NCBI GenBank assembly: GCA_024693365.1
Contig: JAILLF010000023.1
Span: 1-64,000, forward strand
Reading direction: 5' to 3'
DNA: 64,000 nucleotides
Origin: Acetatifactor sp.
Lineage (GTDB): Bacteria; Bacillota; Clostridia; Lachnospirales; Lachnospiraceae
The position numbers and the translations under genes were made by a program. Under the pieces are notes generated by a model. It worked only from the letters and a program-made list of their open reading frames with translations, searched no databases and was not told the origin of the DNA. Position 1 is the first letter of the stretch. Each line of letters begins with the position of its first letter. Shown one piece after another: positions 17,442-26,200 of the stretch.

Positions 17442-18572
17442 TTAGTTCCTGCCGCTTTTTTCTTCCTCCTCATTACGCAAGTGCTTCACGGCAGGCGCGC
17501 GGCCGCGCCGCAATTTTCCGGATTGCAGTTTATACTGCATGAAGTTCCCGTTATGTTCGAACCCATATGCGGTATAGAGCTTGACGCCCATATTGGAAGC
17601 GGTGATCCACACGGCTCCGCAGCCATAGGCTCTTGCCTCCTCCACAACCCGGTGAAGCAATTCCTTCGCAATGCCCATGCGCCTGTAATCCTGGTCCGTA
17701 AACATGCTGGACAACAGTCCAAGCTTTCCCGTCGGGCAACTAAAATACGGGGGCTTTTCCACAAAGGACATGCCGCTTGTGCCAATAATCTTATCCCCAT
17801 CCAGCGCTAGCCAGGAAACAAACGTACCGTCCGCCAAGTGTCTGTGATAAAAATCCTTCAGTGCCGTCTCAAGATCAATGTCCTTGGGCGGATTCTTTCC
17901 TTCCGTCGTATATTCCTCTGTCAGCTGCGTAATGCGCATGTCTATGAAAACGTCCAGCTCCGCTTCCGTGAGCTTTCTGTAGGAGATCTGCTTTCCGTTT
18001 ATTTCAGCCGCTTTTTTCGACAGTTGCTCCGTATCTGCGGCATCAATCGCCTTCTTCGCATTGTTCCGCGTATAAACCGTGCGCGTGAACTTGATCTCCT
18101 CACCGCCCGTCTCGCCAATCTCTAAATCAAATTCATTTAAGTCAAATTCCGGAAAGAAGGTATCCCCGTCCTCAATGACAACGTCGACCTCCGTGACGTA
18201 CATCTTTTCCACAAAGGCAATCGCCTCTTTGTAAAGCCCATACCCGCCGGCGATATAAAGGTTTCTCTCACCGCCTTTCAAAACCTCATATTGGCCAAGG
18301 AGCTTTTCATCCTTCGCAATCCCGATTGCCTCCTGCACCGAGGACACGGTAATCAGATTTTCACCCTCAAATTTCTTTGTTCGCGACACAATGACGTTTA
18401 AGCGATTCGGCAATGGCCTTCCTATCTCCTCATAGGATTTTCGGCCCATCACGACGATGTTTCCCGTCGTAAGCTCCTTAAATTGCTTCTGCTCTCCCTT
18501 GATCCTCCAAGGAATCTGTCCATTTTTTCCGATCACGTTATTCTTTGAACGCGCCACGATCAATCCTACCAT
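17442..18572 (-). CDS. Dihydrofolate reductase - GNAT acetyltransferase fusion
   Basis: 376 residues. Residues 1 to about 165 are DHFR: VARSKNNVIGKNGQIPWRIK, the NADPH segment VVMGRKSYEEIGRPLPNR, the IAGGYGLYKEAI loop and TEVDVVIEDGDTFFPE. Residues ~195-350 are GNAT: GLLSSMFTDQDYRRMGIA and NMGVKLYTAYGFEHNGN. DHFR reduces dihydrofolate to tetrahydrofolate; the GNAT substrate is unknown. AAGGAGG five bases upstream fixes the start at 18572. The C-terminus is basic (GKLRRGRAPAVKHLRNEE). Catalytic acid usage in the DHFR half was not fully checked. Confidence 0.9.
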   Translation of the reverse strand: MVGLIVARSKNNVIGKNGQIPWRIKGEQKQFKELTTGNIVVMGRKSYEEIGRPLPNRLNVIVSRTKKFEGENLITVSSVQEAIGIAKDEKLLGQYEVLKGGERNLYIAGGYGLYKEAIAFVEKMYVTEVDVVIEDGDTFFPEFDLNEFDLEIGETGGEEIKFTRTVYTRNNAKKAIDAADTEQLSKKAAEINGKQISYRKLTEAELDVFIDMRITQLTEEYTTEGKNPPKDIDLETALKDFYHRHLADGTFVSWLALDGDKIIGTSGMSFVEKPPYFSCPTGKLGLLSSMFTDQDYRRMGIAKELLHRVVEEARAYGCGAVWITASNMGVKLYTAYGFEHNGNFMQYKLQSGKLRRGRAPAVKHLRNEEEEKSGRN

Positions 18573-18641
18573 GTTTCCCTCCTTATGCCGGATACTGCCG
18601 GTCACGTAAATTCCAAATCTCCAACTTCTCTTCTACACGCT

Positions 18642-19820
18642 TCATAAAACGGTTATTATCTTTTGTATTCCGCCAGCTTCCGTAAGCTTTTCGCCAATCG
18701 CAAGCGCATTTTCCCGCATCTCTTTGGAAGCAATGACCTCCATGGCCATTCTTCGGATCACGTCGGCGCGAAAGTCTTCATGGGAAAGCATCTTACCTGC
18801 GCCAACGCTTTCCAAAGACTTAGCATTGTATTTTCTCTCAAAAACCTTTCCGGGCACCATGATCTGCGGCACGCCATAAAGCAATCCGTCCACCATGCTG
18901 TTCTGCCCGCCGTGATTGAGAAACAAAACGGCTTCCCGCAACAGCTTATGGAAATCCCATCGCGGCGCAACGTGCAGATTCCCTGTCTCCTCAGGTTCCA
19001 AATACTTTGACGCCACGTAAATCTGATAGGGAGTATCCTTGAATGCTTCCTTCACCTCCCGAAGCATTTTGGCGGCAGAGATGGTTCCATTCCCCATATA
19101 TACAAGAATTTTATCGCGCTTTATGACGGAATCATCACGAAGGGTTACGTTGTCACCTTCCTGATGGTTCCTCGTTTTTCCTTTAAGTGTCCCAAGATAC
19201 GTAACCTTCTTTTCAAACGGCTCCAGCTCCGGTATGCTTGGGCAAAAGCATTCATCCGCCCACTCAAACAATTCCAATGCCGAGGATACCTTGGGCAAGC
19301 CCCATTCTGCGAGCAATTGATTCAATCCCTTTGCCAGTTTGGGTTCACAGGCATATTCCTTCTGCGTCGGGAAGCTCACCGTCGTAAAAAGCCGCACGTG
19401 CTCCAGCTTCGCGGCAAGGATTGCCGAAACGTTAAATTCACTGTATACAACGTCTGGCTTAAAATTCCTTATTGCTACGCGAATGTTCTCAACGCTTTTC
19501 CTCAAATACCGCTTGTCCAGATTTCCCGTAAAGAAAAGTACCTGATCGAAGCTTTTTACCGTCTTCTTTGAAGTGATTCCAAGCTTTTGCACCAACGGGA
19601 AAAAGAACTTCGCCGAAATACGCGGCATCCCCATCGGCGTGGGCACCTCCAGTGTATAATTTTCTATGTCTTTCAGCTCTATAAAATTCACGTCCCTGGC
19701 CATGCAGGTGCAGATCTCCAAGCCTGCCTGCCGAAACCCTTCCGCCAGAATTCTGCACCTGCTGCCTGGTCCCGCCGTCTCCGCCATGGCCGCCATGGGA
19801 ACAATCATTATCTTCTTCAT
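18642..19820 (-). CDS. GT1-like (MGT/UDP-glycosyltransferase) glycosyltransferase
   Basis: 392 residues of a GT-B fold. The N-terminal half starts with MKKIMIVPMAAMAETAGPGS, and the acceptor domain includes KPDVVYSEFNVSAILAAKL. The C-terminal donor-binding motif is AVLFLNHGGQNSMVDGLLYG followed by VPQIMVPG, which matches GT1 macrolide, flavonoid or sterol-type glycosyltransferases. It is cytosolic, so it could glycosylate a small molecule or drug. Its start overlaps the NUDIX gene end by 4 bp (ATGA), showing coupling. The acceptor is unknown. Confidence 0.87.
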   Translation of the reverse strand: MKKIMIVPMAAMAETAGPGSRCRILAEGFRQAGLEICTCMARDVNFIELKDIENYTLEVPTPMGMPRISAKFFFPLVQKLGITSKKTVKSFDQVLFFTGNLDKRYLRKSVENIRVAIRNFKPDVVYSEFNVSAILAAKLEHVRLFTTVSFPTQKEYACEPKLAKGLNQLLAEWGLPKVSSALELFEWADECFCPSIPELEPFEKKVTYLGTLKGKTRNHQEGDNVTLRDDSVIKRDKILVYMGNGTISAAKMLREVKEAFKDTPYQIYVASKYLEPEETGNLHVAPRWDFHKLLREAVLFLNHGGQNSMVDGLLYGVPQIMVPGKVFERKYNAKSLESVGAGKMLSHEDFRADVIRRMAMEVIASKEMRENALAIGEKLTEAGGIQKIITVL

Positions 19821-20359
19821 CTTCCGGTTACCCTGTCCCCATTGGTATGTTGTCTAAGCTGTTCGAAATACTCCGCATACCTTGCATTATGCGTTTGAAT
19901 GGCCAGATCCGAATCTACGTACTCCAGCAGTCCTGCCACGTCAACCCATTTATACTCCGTTGTCTCACCCTCCTGTAACACAACCGAATCCTTCGGACAA
20001 TCGGTAACAACAAGATAGGAATAAAACATGCTGTGACTCTTATCCCGAAAGGTATGGCTGATCAACTGAAATTCCTCTGCCCGGATGCCAGTCTCCTCGA
20101 ACAATTCGCGTTTTGCACACAAGACGGGATCCTCTCCCGCCATCGCCGAACCGCCGGCACTCGCCTCCCAGAAACCTGGATAGACGTCCTTACTCATATG
20201 CCTTTTTGTCAATAAATACGTTCCGTCAACGTGTTTTACCAAAATGTCACAGACCATGTGATATCTGCCATCAGGAATCTGCCTGTAATTTCCTGATTGC
20301 CTCTCCCACGTCTCTCCCGTCACCTTGCCGTCACGATCATACAAATCCCAAAGCTCCAT
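19817..20359 (-). CDS. NUDIX hydrolase
   Basis: 180 residues with a complete Nudix box: GGSAMAGEDPVLCAKRELFE followed by ETGI, matching GX5EX7REUXEEXGU. The N-terminal MELWDLYDRDGKVTGE resembles the isopentenyl-diphosphate isomerase-like or YfcD-like subgroup, but its length and the downstream sequence do not settle that. The ATG at 20359 has GAGGTG upstream; a GTG three codons earlier is possible. It overlaps the glycosyltransferase gene by 4 bp. The substrate, a nucleotide or diphosphate, is unknown. Confidence 0.9.
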   Translation of the reverse strand: MELWDLYDRDGKVTGETWERQSGNYRQIPDGRYHMVCDILVKHVDGTYLLTKRHMSKDVYPGFWEASAGGSAMAGEDPVLCAKRELFEETGIRAEEFQLISHTFRDKSHSMFYSYLVVTDCPKDSVVLQEGETTEYKWVDVAGLLEYVDSDLAIQTHNARYAEYFEQLRQHTNGDRVTGR

Positions 20360-20428
20360 CCCGTTCACCTCATTCTTTTTGCGTCTGCTTTGAGCATTTC
20401 CAGCCCTTCCTTCCTATCCGAACAATTC

Positions 20429-20950
20429 CTAAAACAATTGTCCCTCATACTCCATGGAACGACTTTTGCAGGTTCCGTCAAGCTTTTCAAACTCTCCATA
20501 TCTGGCAAAATGCAAGCCGCACTTTTCCATCACGTGCCCGGAAGCCTTGTTTGGTTCGACGTGGCTTGACGAGAAATTCTTGATTCCAAATTGCTCATGG
20601 GCAAAGCCGATCATTGCTTTTGCGGCTTCGGTTGCATATCCCTTCCCCCAGCAATCCTTGCGGAAATTATATCCAAAGCCCCAGTAGCCTTCCCTTGCGC
20701 CGTCAGGCCCAATGTCTCCACTTCCGATCAGCTTGTGATCCTCTTTGCGCTCGTACCCGAAATTATAATGTTCCGTTTCCCCCTGCAAGGAGGTAAGCCA
20801 CTCTATAAGCTTGTCCTTCGAATGGTAGGTTGGATATACCATGTACCTGGCCACGTCCTCATCAGAAACCCATTCATATACGGCGTCTGCATCCTCCACC
20901 GTCAGGGGCCGCAAGATCAACCTTTCCGTCTCGATCACAAAATTATGCAT
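20429..20950 (-). CDS. GNAT acetyltransferase, RimJ/RimL type
   Basis: 173 residues. The opening MHNFVIETERLILRPL is the RimJ/RimL-type signature, the acetyl-CoA loop is in GFGYNFRKDCWGKGYATEAA, and HVMEKCGLHFARYGEFEK is the C-terminal GNAT strand. GGGAGGG six bases upstream sets the start at 20950. Members acetylate protein N-termini or small amines. It is similar in its start and in the GSGDIGPD/GYNFRKD block to the GNAT at 40707-41225, so the two may be paralogues. Confidence 0.9.
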   Translation of the reverse strand: MHNFVIETERLILRPLTVEDADAVYEWVSDEDVARYMVYPTYHSKDKLIEWLTSLQGETEHYNFGYERKEDHKLIGSGDIGPDGAREGYWGFGYNFRKDCWGKGYATEAAKAMIGFAHEQFGIKNFSSSHVEPNKASGHVMEKCGLHFARYGEFEKLDGTCKSRSMEYEGQLF

Positions 20951-21040
20951 TTCCGTCCCTCCCTTAAATCCATGTTTGACTGCATTCCGGCTCGCTCGCA
21001 GTTGCACCTTTCCCTTGCGGCATCATCCGGTATTTCCGGA

Positions 21041-22237
21041 TCATACGTGCTTTCCGCCTCCGATGACGATCAATGGTATTTTTATTTCTTCCGCCGTCAG
21101 TCCCGCATGGCCGCCGGGCATCTCCTGCGCCTCGATATGCGTGTTGAAAATGGCCTTTTCAGATACTGAAAATGCAACGAAGTCACCGAGCATTGCCTCC
21201 AGATCTTTGTGATCCCTTCCCGTTCCAAATACCTTTTCCTTCAACACTTCTTCTCTGGTCAATAATAGGAAAGAATCTCCAAAATATTTATTGAAAATCC
21301 CAGGGAAGGCATCCTTACGTTCTTCCCTGACAAATAGATTCAGCGTTCTAGGCTCAAAGGAAGGCATGCGCACAAGGCAATCCATGATCTCGGGATAATC
21401 CAGAATGCAGTAGTTATCGCAGTCTACGTGACTGTGATCCGCAGTGACAAGGAGCAATGTGTCCTCAAGCTTTGTCGCAGTCTCTTCCACCATTTTTTCA
21501 AGCTTTGTGATCATCTCATGCGTTGCGTCGCTTGTAGTTCCGGTCCTGTGCATCGTGGAATCCGGCTCATTCCAGTAAGCGTATATAAACTTCTTCCCGG
21601 GTTCCTTGCAGAGCGTCTCAACGCGCTCAAGAATGGCTGCAAACGTCTGCGGATAGGGCGGCAAAAAGGGCATGGCTGCATAGGCTTGCCCGCCGGCATC
21701 ATGGATCAGGTCAACAATGTTTCGATACGACGTGTATTTGAAGCCAGCGTTGAAATCCGCAGCAGGCTTTGATTCCTGCAGGGAATCTTCCGTCCACTTT
21801 GGCTTCCCGTCGGGGAATTTCCCCATCGGCACGGCACCTTCTTTTTCCTGAAGCTGCTCCAAGTTCTGAAACACCGTCACGTTTTTATCCAGCTCCGGAT
21901 AATACACGTCCCAGCCAAGCCATCCGTGTTCGTTGGGATAAAGGCCGCTTAGGATTGAAGTCGTCGCCGCAACCGTCGTCGGAGGATAGACCGAATCATA
22001 GGCACCTGCAAGGTGCCTGCGAAAAAATCCGTCTTTTTCGAGATGCCTTTCCAGGATGGAAATCCCCATCGCGTCAAGCAAAAGCACTACAACGTTCTGA
22101 TAATCTTTGGCTAAATATTCATCCGCAAGCGGCAGCGTTTTTGCGCTTGTTTTCGCATCAAATTTCTTCAAAATGGAATTTGCCAGATTTACAAGGCAGT
22201 GATCGTAATCTGGCAGATTGCGTAAATACAGGTTCAT
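21041..22237 (-). CDS. Alkaline phosphatase-superfamily phosphodiesterase (nucleotide pyrophosphatase-like)
   Basis: 398 residues. The metal and nucleophile segments are VVLLLDAMGISILERHL and YPPTTVAATTSILSGLYPNE with the likely nucleophile Thr, and LLVTADHSHVDCDNY supplies later ligands (D, H, D). This matches type I phosphodiesterase/nucleotide pyrophosphatase enzymes. No signal peptide or anchor is present, so it is cytosolic. GGGAGATAAAC precedes the ATG at 22237. It is codirectional with, and just downstream of, the nucleoside phosphorylase gene, so a nucleotide-salvage link is plausible but only inferred. Confidence 0.86.
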   Translation of the reverse strand: MNLYLRNLPDYDHCLVNLANSILKKFDAKTSAKTLPLADEYLAKDYQNVVVLLLDAMGISILERHLEKDGFFRRHLAGAYDSVYPPTTVAATTSILSGLYPNEHGWLGWDVYYPELDKNVTVFQNLEQLQEKEGAVPMGKFPDGKPKWTEDSLQESKPAADFNAGFKYTSYRNIVDLIHDAGGQAYAAMPFLPPYPQTFAAILERVETLCKEPGKKFIYAYWNEPDSTMHRTGTTSDATHEMITKLEKMVEETATKLEDTLLLVTADHSHVDCDNYCILDYPEIMDCLVRMPSFEPRTLNLFVREERKDAFPGIFNKYFGDSFLLLTREEVLKEKVFGTGRDHKDLEAMLGDFVAFSVSEKAIFNTHIEAQEMPGGHAGLTAEEIKIPLIVIGGGKHV

Positions 22238-22267
22238 GTTTATCTCCCTATTTCAGCATACATGGAT

Positions 22268-23029
22268 TTATTGCGTAACATAGCGCGCAAGCTCCAGCGC
22301 AATCTCAAAGTGCCCCGGATCATGCTGCGTTTGCTTCTTTTGATTCTTCTCTATTCTCTGGTCCCATTTGGGAGCATCCAAAAGATCTCCGCAGGTAAAG
22401 AAAAAGTATGCATTCAGCCCTCGGAAGTCACACATGGCCTGTACGGCCGCGCATTCCATCTCCACGGAGATGCAGCCCTCGCTCTTCCTCTTTTCGAAAT
22501 TACCCCTTGTCTCGCGGTGCACGGCATCCGTCGTCCAAGTTTTCCCCTGTACATAGGGAAGGCCGGCCTCCTCCATAAAGGCTGCCACCACGTCACTGTT
22601 TTTCACCGTAACGTAATCTGAAGCCGGTGCATAATGATAGGAGGTTCCCTCATCGCGATAGGCAGCCGTGGGAATCATAACCTTTCCGCGAGCAATCTCT
22701 TTATTCAGACATCCGCTCCCTCCAAACACGACATACTTCTCCGTGTTGATAATCGACAGCGTGTCTTCCATGTCGGCCACGCATCCCGGCGCACCAACAA
22801 AAGACATGTATACCGCAAACTCTTTTCCTTTGTATTCAAATCCATAGATGGGATTCGCCCCGTTGGAGGAATACAGGTCGCCGAGCTTCGTACATTCATA
22901 CTGCTCCAGCACGTATTGCAAAATCTCCCCGGAAAAGGTTAGAATACAGGTGTCCACCTTCTTTGCGTTTTCGTTACGCCATACCTTTATGATTTCCTCC
23001 GTCTTGTTGTCAAACGCTTCCGTGATCAA
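22268..23029 (-). CDS. Nucleoside phosphorylase (uridine/purine phosphorylase family)
   Basis: 253 residues. The family segments are YVVFGGSGCLNKEIARGK and the substrate-binding ISVEMECAAVQAMCDF with the conserved M-E pair. Enzymes of this fold split nucleosides with phosphate to a free base and ribose 1-phosphate. The start seems to be TTG at 23029, with GGAGG seven bases upstream, inside the 3' end of the DNA methyltransferase gene (20 bp overlap). The overlap ties the two genes in one transcript. The exact nucleoside is unknown. Confidence 0.88.
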   Translation of the reverse strand: MITEAFDNKTEEIIKVWRNENAKKVDTCILTFSGEILQYVLEQYECTKLGDLYSSNGANPIYGFEYKGKEFAVYMSFVGAPGCVADMEDTLSIINTEKYVVFGGSGCLNKEIARGKVMIPTAAYRDEGTSYHYAPASDYVTVKNSDVVAAFMEEAGLPYVQGKTWTTDAVHRETRGNFEKRKSEGCISVEMECAAVQAMCDFRGLNAYFFFTCGDLLDAPKWDQRIEKNQKKQTQHDPGHFEIALELARYVTQ

Positions 23030-23972
23030 GTGATCTCCTCCCTTCCGGCATAATTTCGCTTTGATGATTTATTGATTTTTCAAGTTTTTTTACGGTTACT
23101 TCGCATGCCTTCGCCGATATGTCACACCCAATAAAGCGCCTTCCAAGTTTTTTCGCCACAACCGCAGTTGTCCCGCCGCCCAAAAAGAAATCCGCGACCA
23201 CGTCATCCGGATCAGACGCAATGCGAATAATCCTGTCCAATACGGCCTCAGGCTTTGGCGTATCATAGGCATCCGCCACGTCCGTCCTCGCATAAGTATC
23301 TAGCATTTCCGGCTCATTCCAAAGATTTCCGACCGGAATCACGTTGGAAAAACGGTAGGGCAATCCTTTGATGAGCTGTACCTCTCCCGCCTCCTTTAGG
23401 CTCTCGAACTGCGGCACGCTCACAAGCCAATGCTTATTCAAAGCTTTCAGGTCTATCACGTTCCCGTCGATGCTGCGAACGTCGTCTCTTCCTTCCAGGT
23501 CCCCATTCTCAAAAAGCGGAACAATCTGCTTGGAATCACCGCGCAGCTCATGAAACACAAAGCTTCGCGGGTTTTTTACGTAGTACAGGATGACGTCCAC
23601 CTGGGAATCAAAATTGGCATAGAACCCTCTTTCCTTACTGTGCTGACGATAGATTCTGTTTCGAAAACAATTCGTCCCAAAGATCTCATCCATTAGGATG
23701 CGCATATAGGAATCCATGCGCCAGTTGCAATGAATGAAAATGCTGCCGTTTGAAGCCAGCACGCGCTTCATCTCCTGAATGCGCGGCCTGTACCACTCCG
23801 TCGCCTCCTCCGGATCTCCAAGATCATCGGAATAATCATCAAACACCTTCCCGGTATTGTACAGAATGTCGCAATAAATCAGATTGACGCATCCCTCCGG
23901 AAGTGCCTGAAGCAGCTTCAAATTATCCTCCTGATAGATCGAAATGCCCTCTTTTTCATAAAATAAGCCCAT
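23010..23972 (-). CDS. Orphan DNA methyltransferase, beta class, with altered motif IV
   Basis: About 320 residues of an N6-adenine/N4-cytosine methyltransferase. The motif order is beta-class: motif IV is near residue 34, and motif I is near the C-terminus as DFFLGGGTTAVVAKKLGRRF followed by GCDIS. Motif IV reads YCDILYNTGK where DPPY-NTG is usual, so both prolines are replaced. HSKERGFYANFDSQVDVILY is typical of Mod-like enzymes. No restriction subunit is encoded nearby. The ATG at 23972 overlaps the preceding stop in a TGATG arrangement. Activity on DNA is uncertain because of motif IV. Confidence 0.85.
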   Translation of the reverse strand: MGLFYEKEGISIYQEDNLKLLQALPEGCVNLIYCDILYNTGKVFDDYSDDLGDPEEATEWYRPRIQEMKRVLASNGSIFIHCNWRMDSYMRILMDEIFGTNCFRNRIYRQHSKERGFYANFDSQVDVILYYVKNPRSFVFHELRGDSKQIVPLFENGDLEGRDDVRSIDGNVIDLKALNKHWLVSVPQFESLKEAGEVQLIKGLPYRFSNVIPVGNLWNEPEMLDTYARTDVADAYDTPKPEAVLDRIIRIASDPDDVVADFFLGGGTTAVVAKKLGRRFIGCDISAKACEVTVKKLEKSINHQSEIMPEGRRSLDHGSV

Positions 23973-26176
23973 CACCCGTCACTCCTTATTTGCGCTTGGA
24001 TCAACCGGAACGTTCTGATTGCCGCCTGATAATACAGCTCTTTCGCACGGCTCATCGCTTCCTCAAGCGACATGGGTGCATCCACCGTTGTCATGATGGA
24101 CGTAATGCCGTGCTCATAGACCTTTTCATAGCCAGGCCCCAGGGATCCACTGAGTGCGATCACTGGCACGCCTGCCTTTTTCGCCCTCTCTCCGACGCCC
24201 CATAATACCTTACCGCCAGCACTCTGCCAATCCGTGCGGCCTTCCCCGGTAATCACAAAATCGGTATTTTGCAGCAACCGGTCAAAATTATTTAAGTCCA
24301 AAACCGTCTCGATCCCGGAACGCCTCTTTCCGCCCAAGAGGATCATCAACAGTGCTCCCAATCCACCCGCCGCGCCAGCGCCGGAAATTTGATCGGGATC
24401 TTTCCCAAACTGCCTTTTTACCACATCGCGGTAATTCTGCATGCCCTTCTCAAGGAATTCCACCGCCTGTGTGTTTGCGCCTTTCTGAGGTGCAAACGTA
24501 CGGGTTGCCCCATTTTCCCCGCAAAGCGGATTCGTCACGTCACACGCGATCGTCAGCTTTACCTTCTTCCAACGGGAATCCAATCCTGACGCGTCAATGG
24601 TGCGGACCTTCTCCAAGTCCTTTCCGGCGCCCTCGAGCTCCTTTCCATCCTGATCCAGAAACCGGATGCCAAGAGCCCTGCCGCATCCCATGCCGCCGTC
24701 GTTCGTCGCACTTCCGCCAATGCATACGTAAATCTCTTCGAACCCTTTCTCCAAAGCATCGCGAAGAAGTTCACCCGTCCCATAGGTCGTGGTCAGCATG
24801 GGATCTCTTTTTTCCTGCGGGATGAGCGTCAGCCCTGAAGCTGCCGCCATTTCGATCACTACTTTTCTTTCATCAATCTTTCCATAGCACGCCTTCACGC
24901 TTTCCATCAGCGGACCATGCACTTTTACGTATATCTTTTCTCCGCCCGCCGCGCTAAGGAGGGCATCTACGGTTCCCTCGCCTCCGTCTGCCACGGGAAT
25001 GCTCGTGCATTTTGCGTTTTCAAACACTTCTTTTGCCGCTTTGGTCAGAAGCTCCGCCGCCTCCATGCTGGTAAGGGATCCCTTAAAGGAATCGGAAGCA
25101 AAAAGCAGGCGGATGCCGTCGCTCTCCTGCTGCGAAGCCAAAACACCCGGTGCGTTATTGTATTGTTCCTGGGAATCTTCCGTCAGCTGGCAGACGACGT
25201 TTTCCGTCTTAGCCTTAATTCCAACGCCTGCAAGCCCTTTTTCGATCATTGGATAAAGCACTGCTTTTACGTCGCTTTGCATGACGCTTTTTTCTTCCGT
25301 CCAACAATCAAATCCCTTTTGGATAATGTCAGGAATCTGCTCTCTGACCGCCTGCGAGATATCTTCTTTCCCAAAATATCTTTCTGCGTCAAACCCGTAA
25401 ACGCCCACGCTTCCCCGAATCCGCATCCGCAGGTCCAACGCCGCACCGTCCCGGCCGGTTTCCCGAAAATGAAGCGGTTCCCTTGTCCCAAACAGCACGG
25501 AGAAAAAGGTGAGATACTGAAATACGTCAAGGGGCCGTTCCAATGCGGGAAATCGCGGATCGCGCGTGAACCCGCCACTTTCGTTGTCTTCAAAATACCA
25601 CGTGGCTTGGAGCGCCTTCATTCCTATCTCCGTTGCCGTCTCCAGTTCCCTGCTGCCGCCGTCGCCGACATACAGGCACTCATCAGCTGATACGTTTAAT
25701 TTCTTTACGCAACGGTAAAATATCTCCTTATCCGGCTTCATGACGCCCTGCTCGTAGGACAACATACATGCGTCAAAGTAAGGATATAACTTACTCCCCC
25801 GGATGGCAAACGTCTCTTCAGAAAAGCAATTGCTAACCAATCCGATCTTAACGTCTCTTCGCTTTAGCTCCTCCAGCATGGGAATAATCTCCTCATGCAG
25901 ATGCATAAAGGCTTCCACCTTTGCCCTGGATCGTCTCGCGGTAATTTTTTGAAGCAGCTCTGCCGAATAGATCCCGTTTTGTTCCATGATCCGCGCGATG
26001 ACGTCTTCATGGGACAGAATCCCCAAGCTTCTTTCACGCTCGCTTTTATCCCAGATCACCCGGAATCTTTCCTCCGTCAACCCAAGATCCATTGCCATGT
26101 CTTTTCCAAAATATTGCGGCGACCGATATAACGTCACCAAGGTTTCGAACATGTCAAAAATCACAGCCTTAATCAT
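23972..26176 (-). CDS. HAD hydrolase - unknown domain - glycerate kinase fusion
   Basis: 734 residues in three parts. Residues 1 to about 225 are a HAD-IA domain: VIFDMFETLVTLY with Phe at the usual second-Asp position, and LYVGDGGSRELETA. Residues ~225-355 match no family I recognise. Residues ~360-734 are a glycerate 2-kinase: LLFASDSFKGSLTSMEAAEL, VADGGEGTVDALLSA, CIGGSATNDGGMGCGRALG, FVITGEGRTDWQSAGGKV. It would phosphorylate glycerate to 2-phosphoglycerate. GGAGG upstream sets the start at 26176. The Phe in motif I is dehalogenase-like and may change the HAD reaction. Confidence 0.86.
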   Translation of the reverse strand: MIKAVIFDMFETLVTLYRSPQYFGKDMAMDLGLTEERFRVIWDKSERERSLGILSHEDVIARIMEQNGIYSAELLQKITARRSRAKVEAFMHLHEEIIPMLEELKRRDVKIGLVSNCFSEETFAIRGSKLYPYFDACMLSYEQGVMKPDKEIFYRCVKKLNVSADECLYVGDGGSRELETATEIGMKALQATWYFEDNESGGFTRDPRFPALERPLDVFQYLTFFSVLFGTREPLHFRETGRDGAALDLRMRIRGSVGVYGFDAERYFGKEDISQAVREQIPDIIQKGFDCWTEEKSVMQSDVKAVLYPMIEKGLAGVGIKAKTENVVCQLTEDSQEQYNNAPGVLASQQESDGIRLLFASDSFKGSLTSMEAAELLTKAAKEVFENAKCTSIPVADGGEGTVDALLSAAGGEKIYVKVHGPLMESVKACYGKIDERKVVIEMAAASGLTLIPQEKRDPMLTTTYGTGELLRDALEKGFEEIYVCIGGSATNDGGMGCGRALGIRFLDQDGKELEGAGKDLEKVRTIDASGLDSRWKKVKLTIACDVTNPLCGENGATRTFAPQKGANTQAVEFLEKGMQNYRDVVKRQFGKDPDQISGAGAAGGLGALLMILLGGKRRSGIETVLDLNNFDRLLQNTDFVITGEGRTDWQSAGGKVLWGVGERAKKAGVPVIALSGSLGPGYEKVYEHGITSIMTTVDAPMSLEEAMSRAKELYYQAAIRTFRLIQAQIRSDG

Positions 26177-26200
26177 TTTATCCTCCAAAGCAAACGACAA

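Noticed and set aside
23010..23972. Complete restriction-modification system
   Set aside because: No nuclease or specificity subunit is encoded beside the methyltransferase; its neighbours are metabolic genes.
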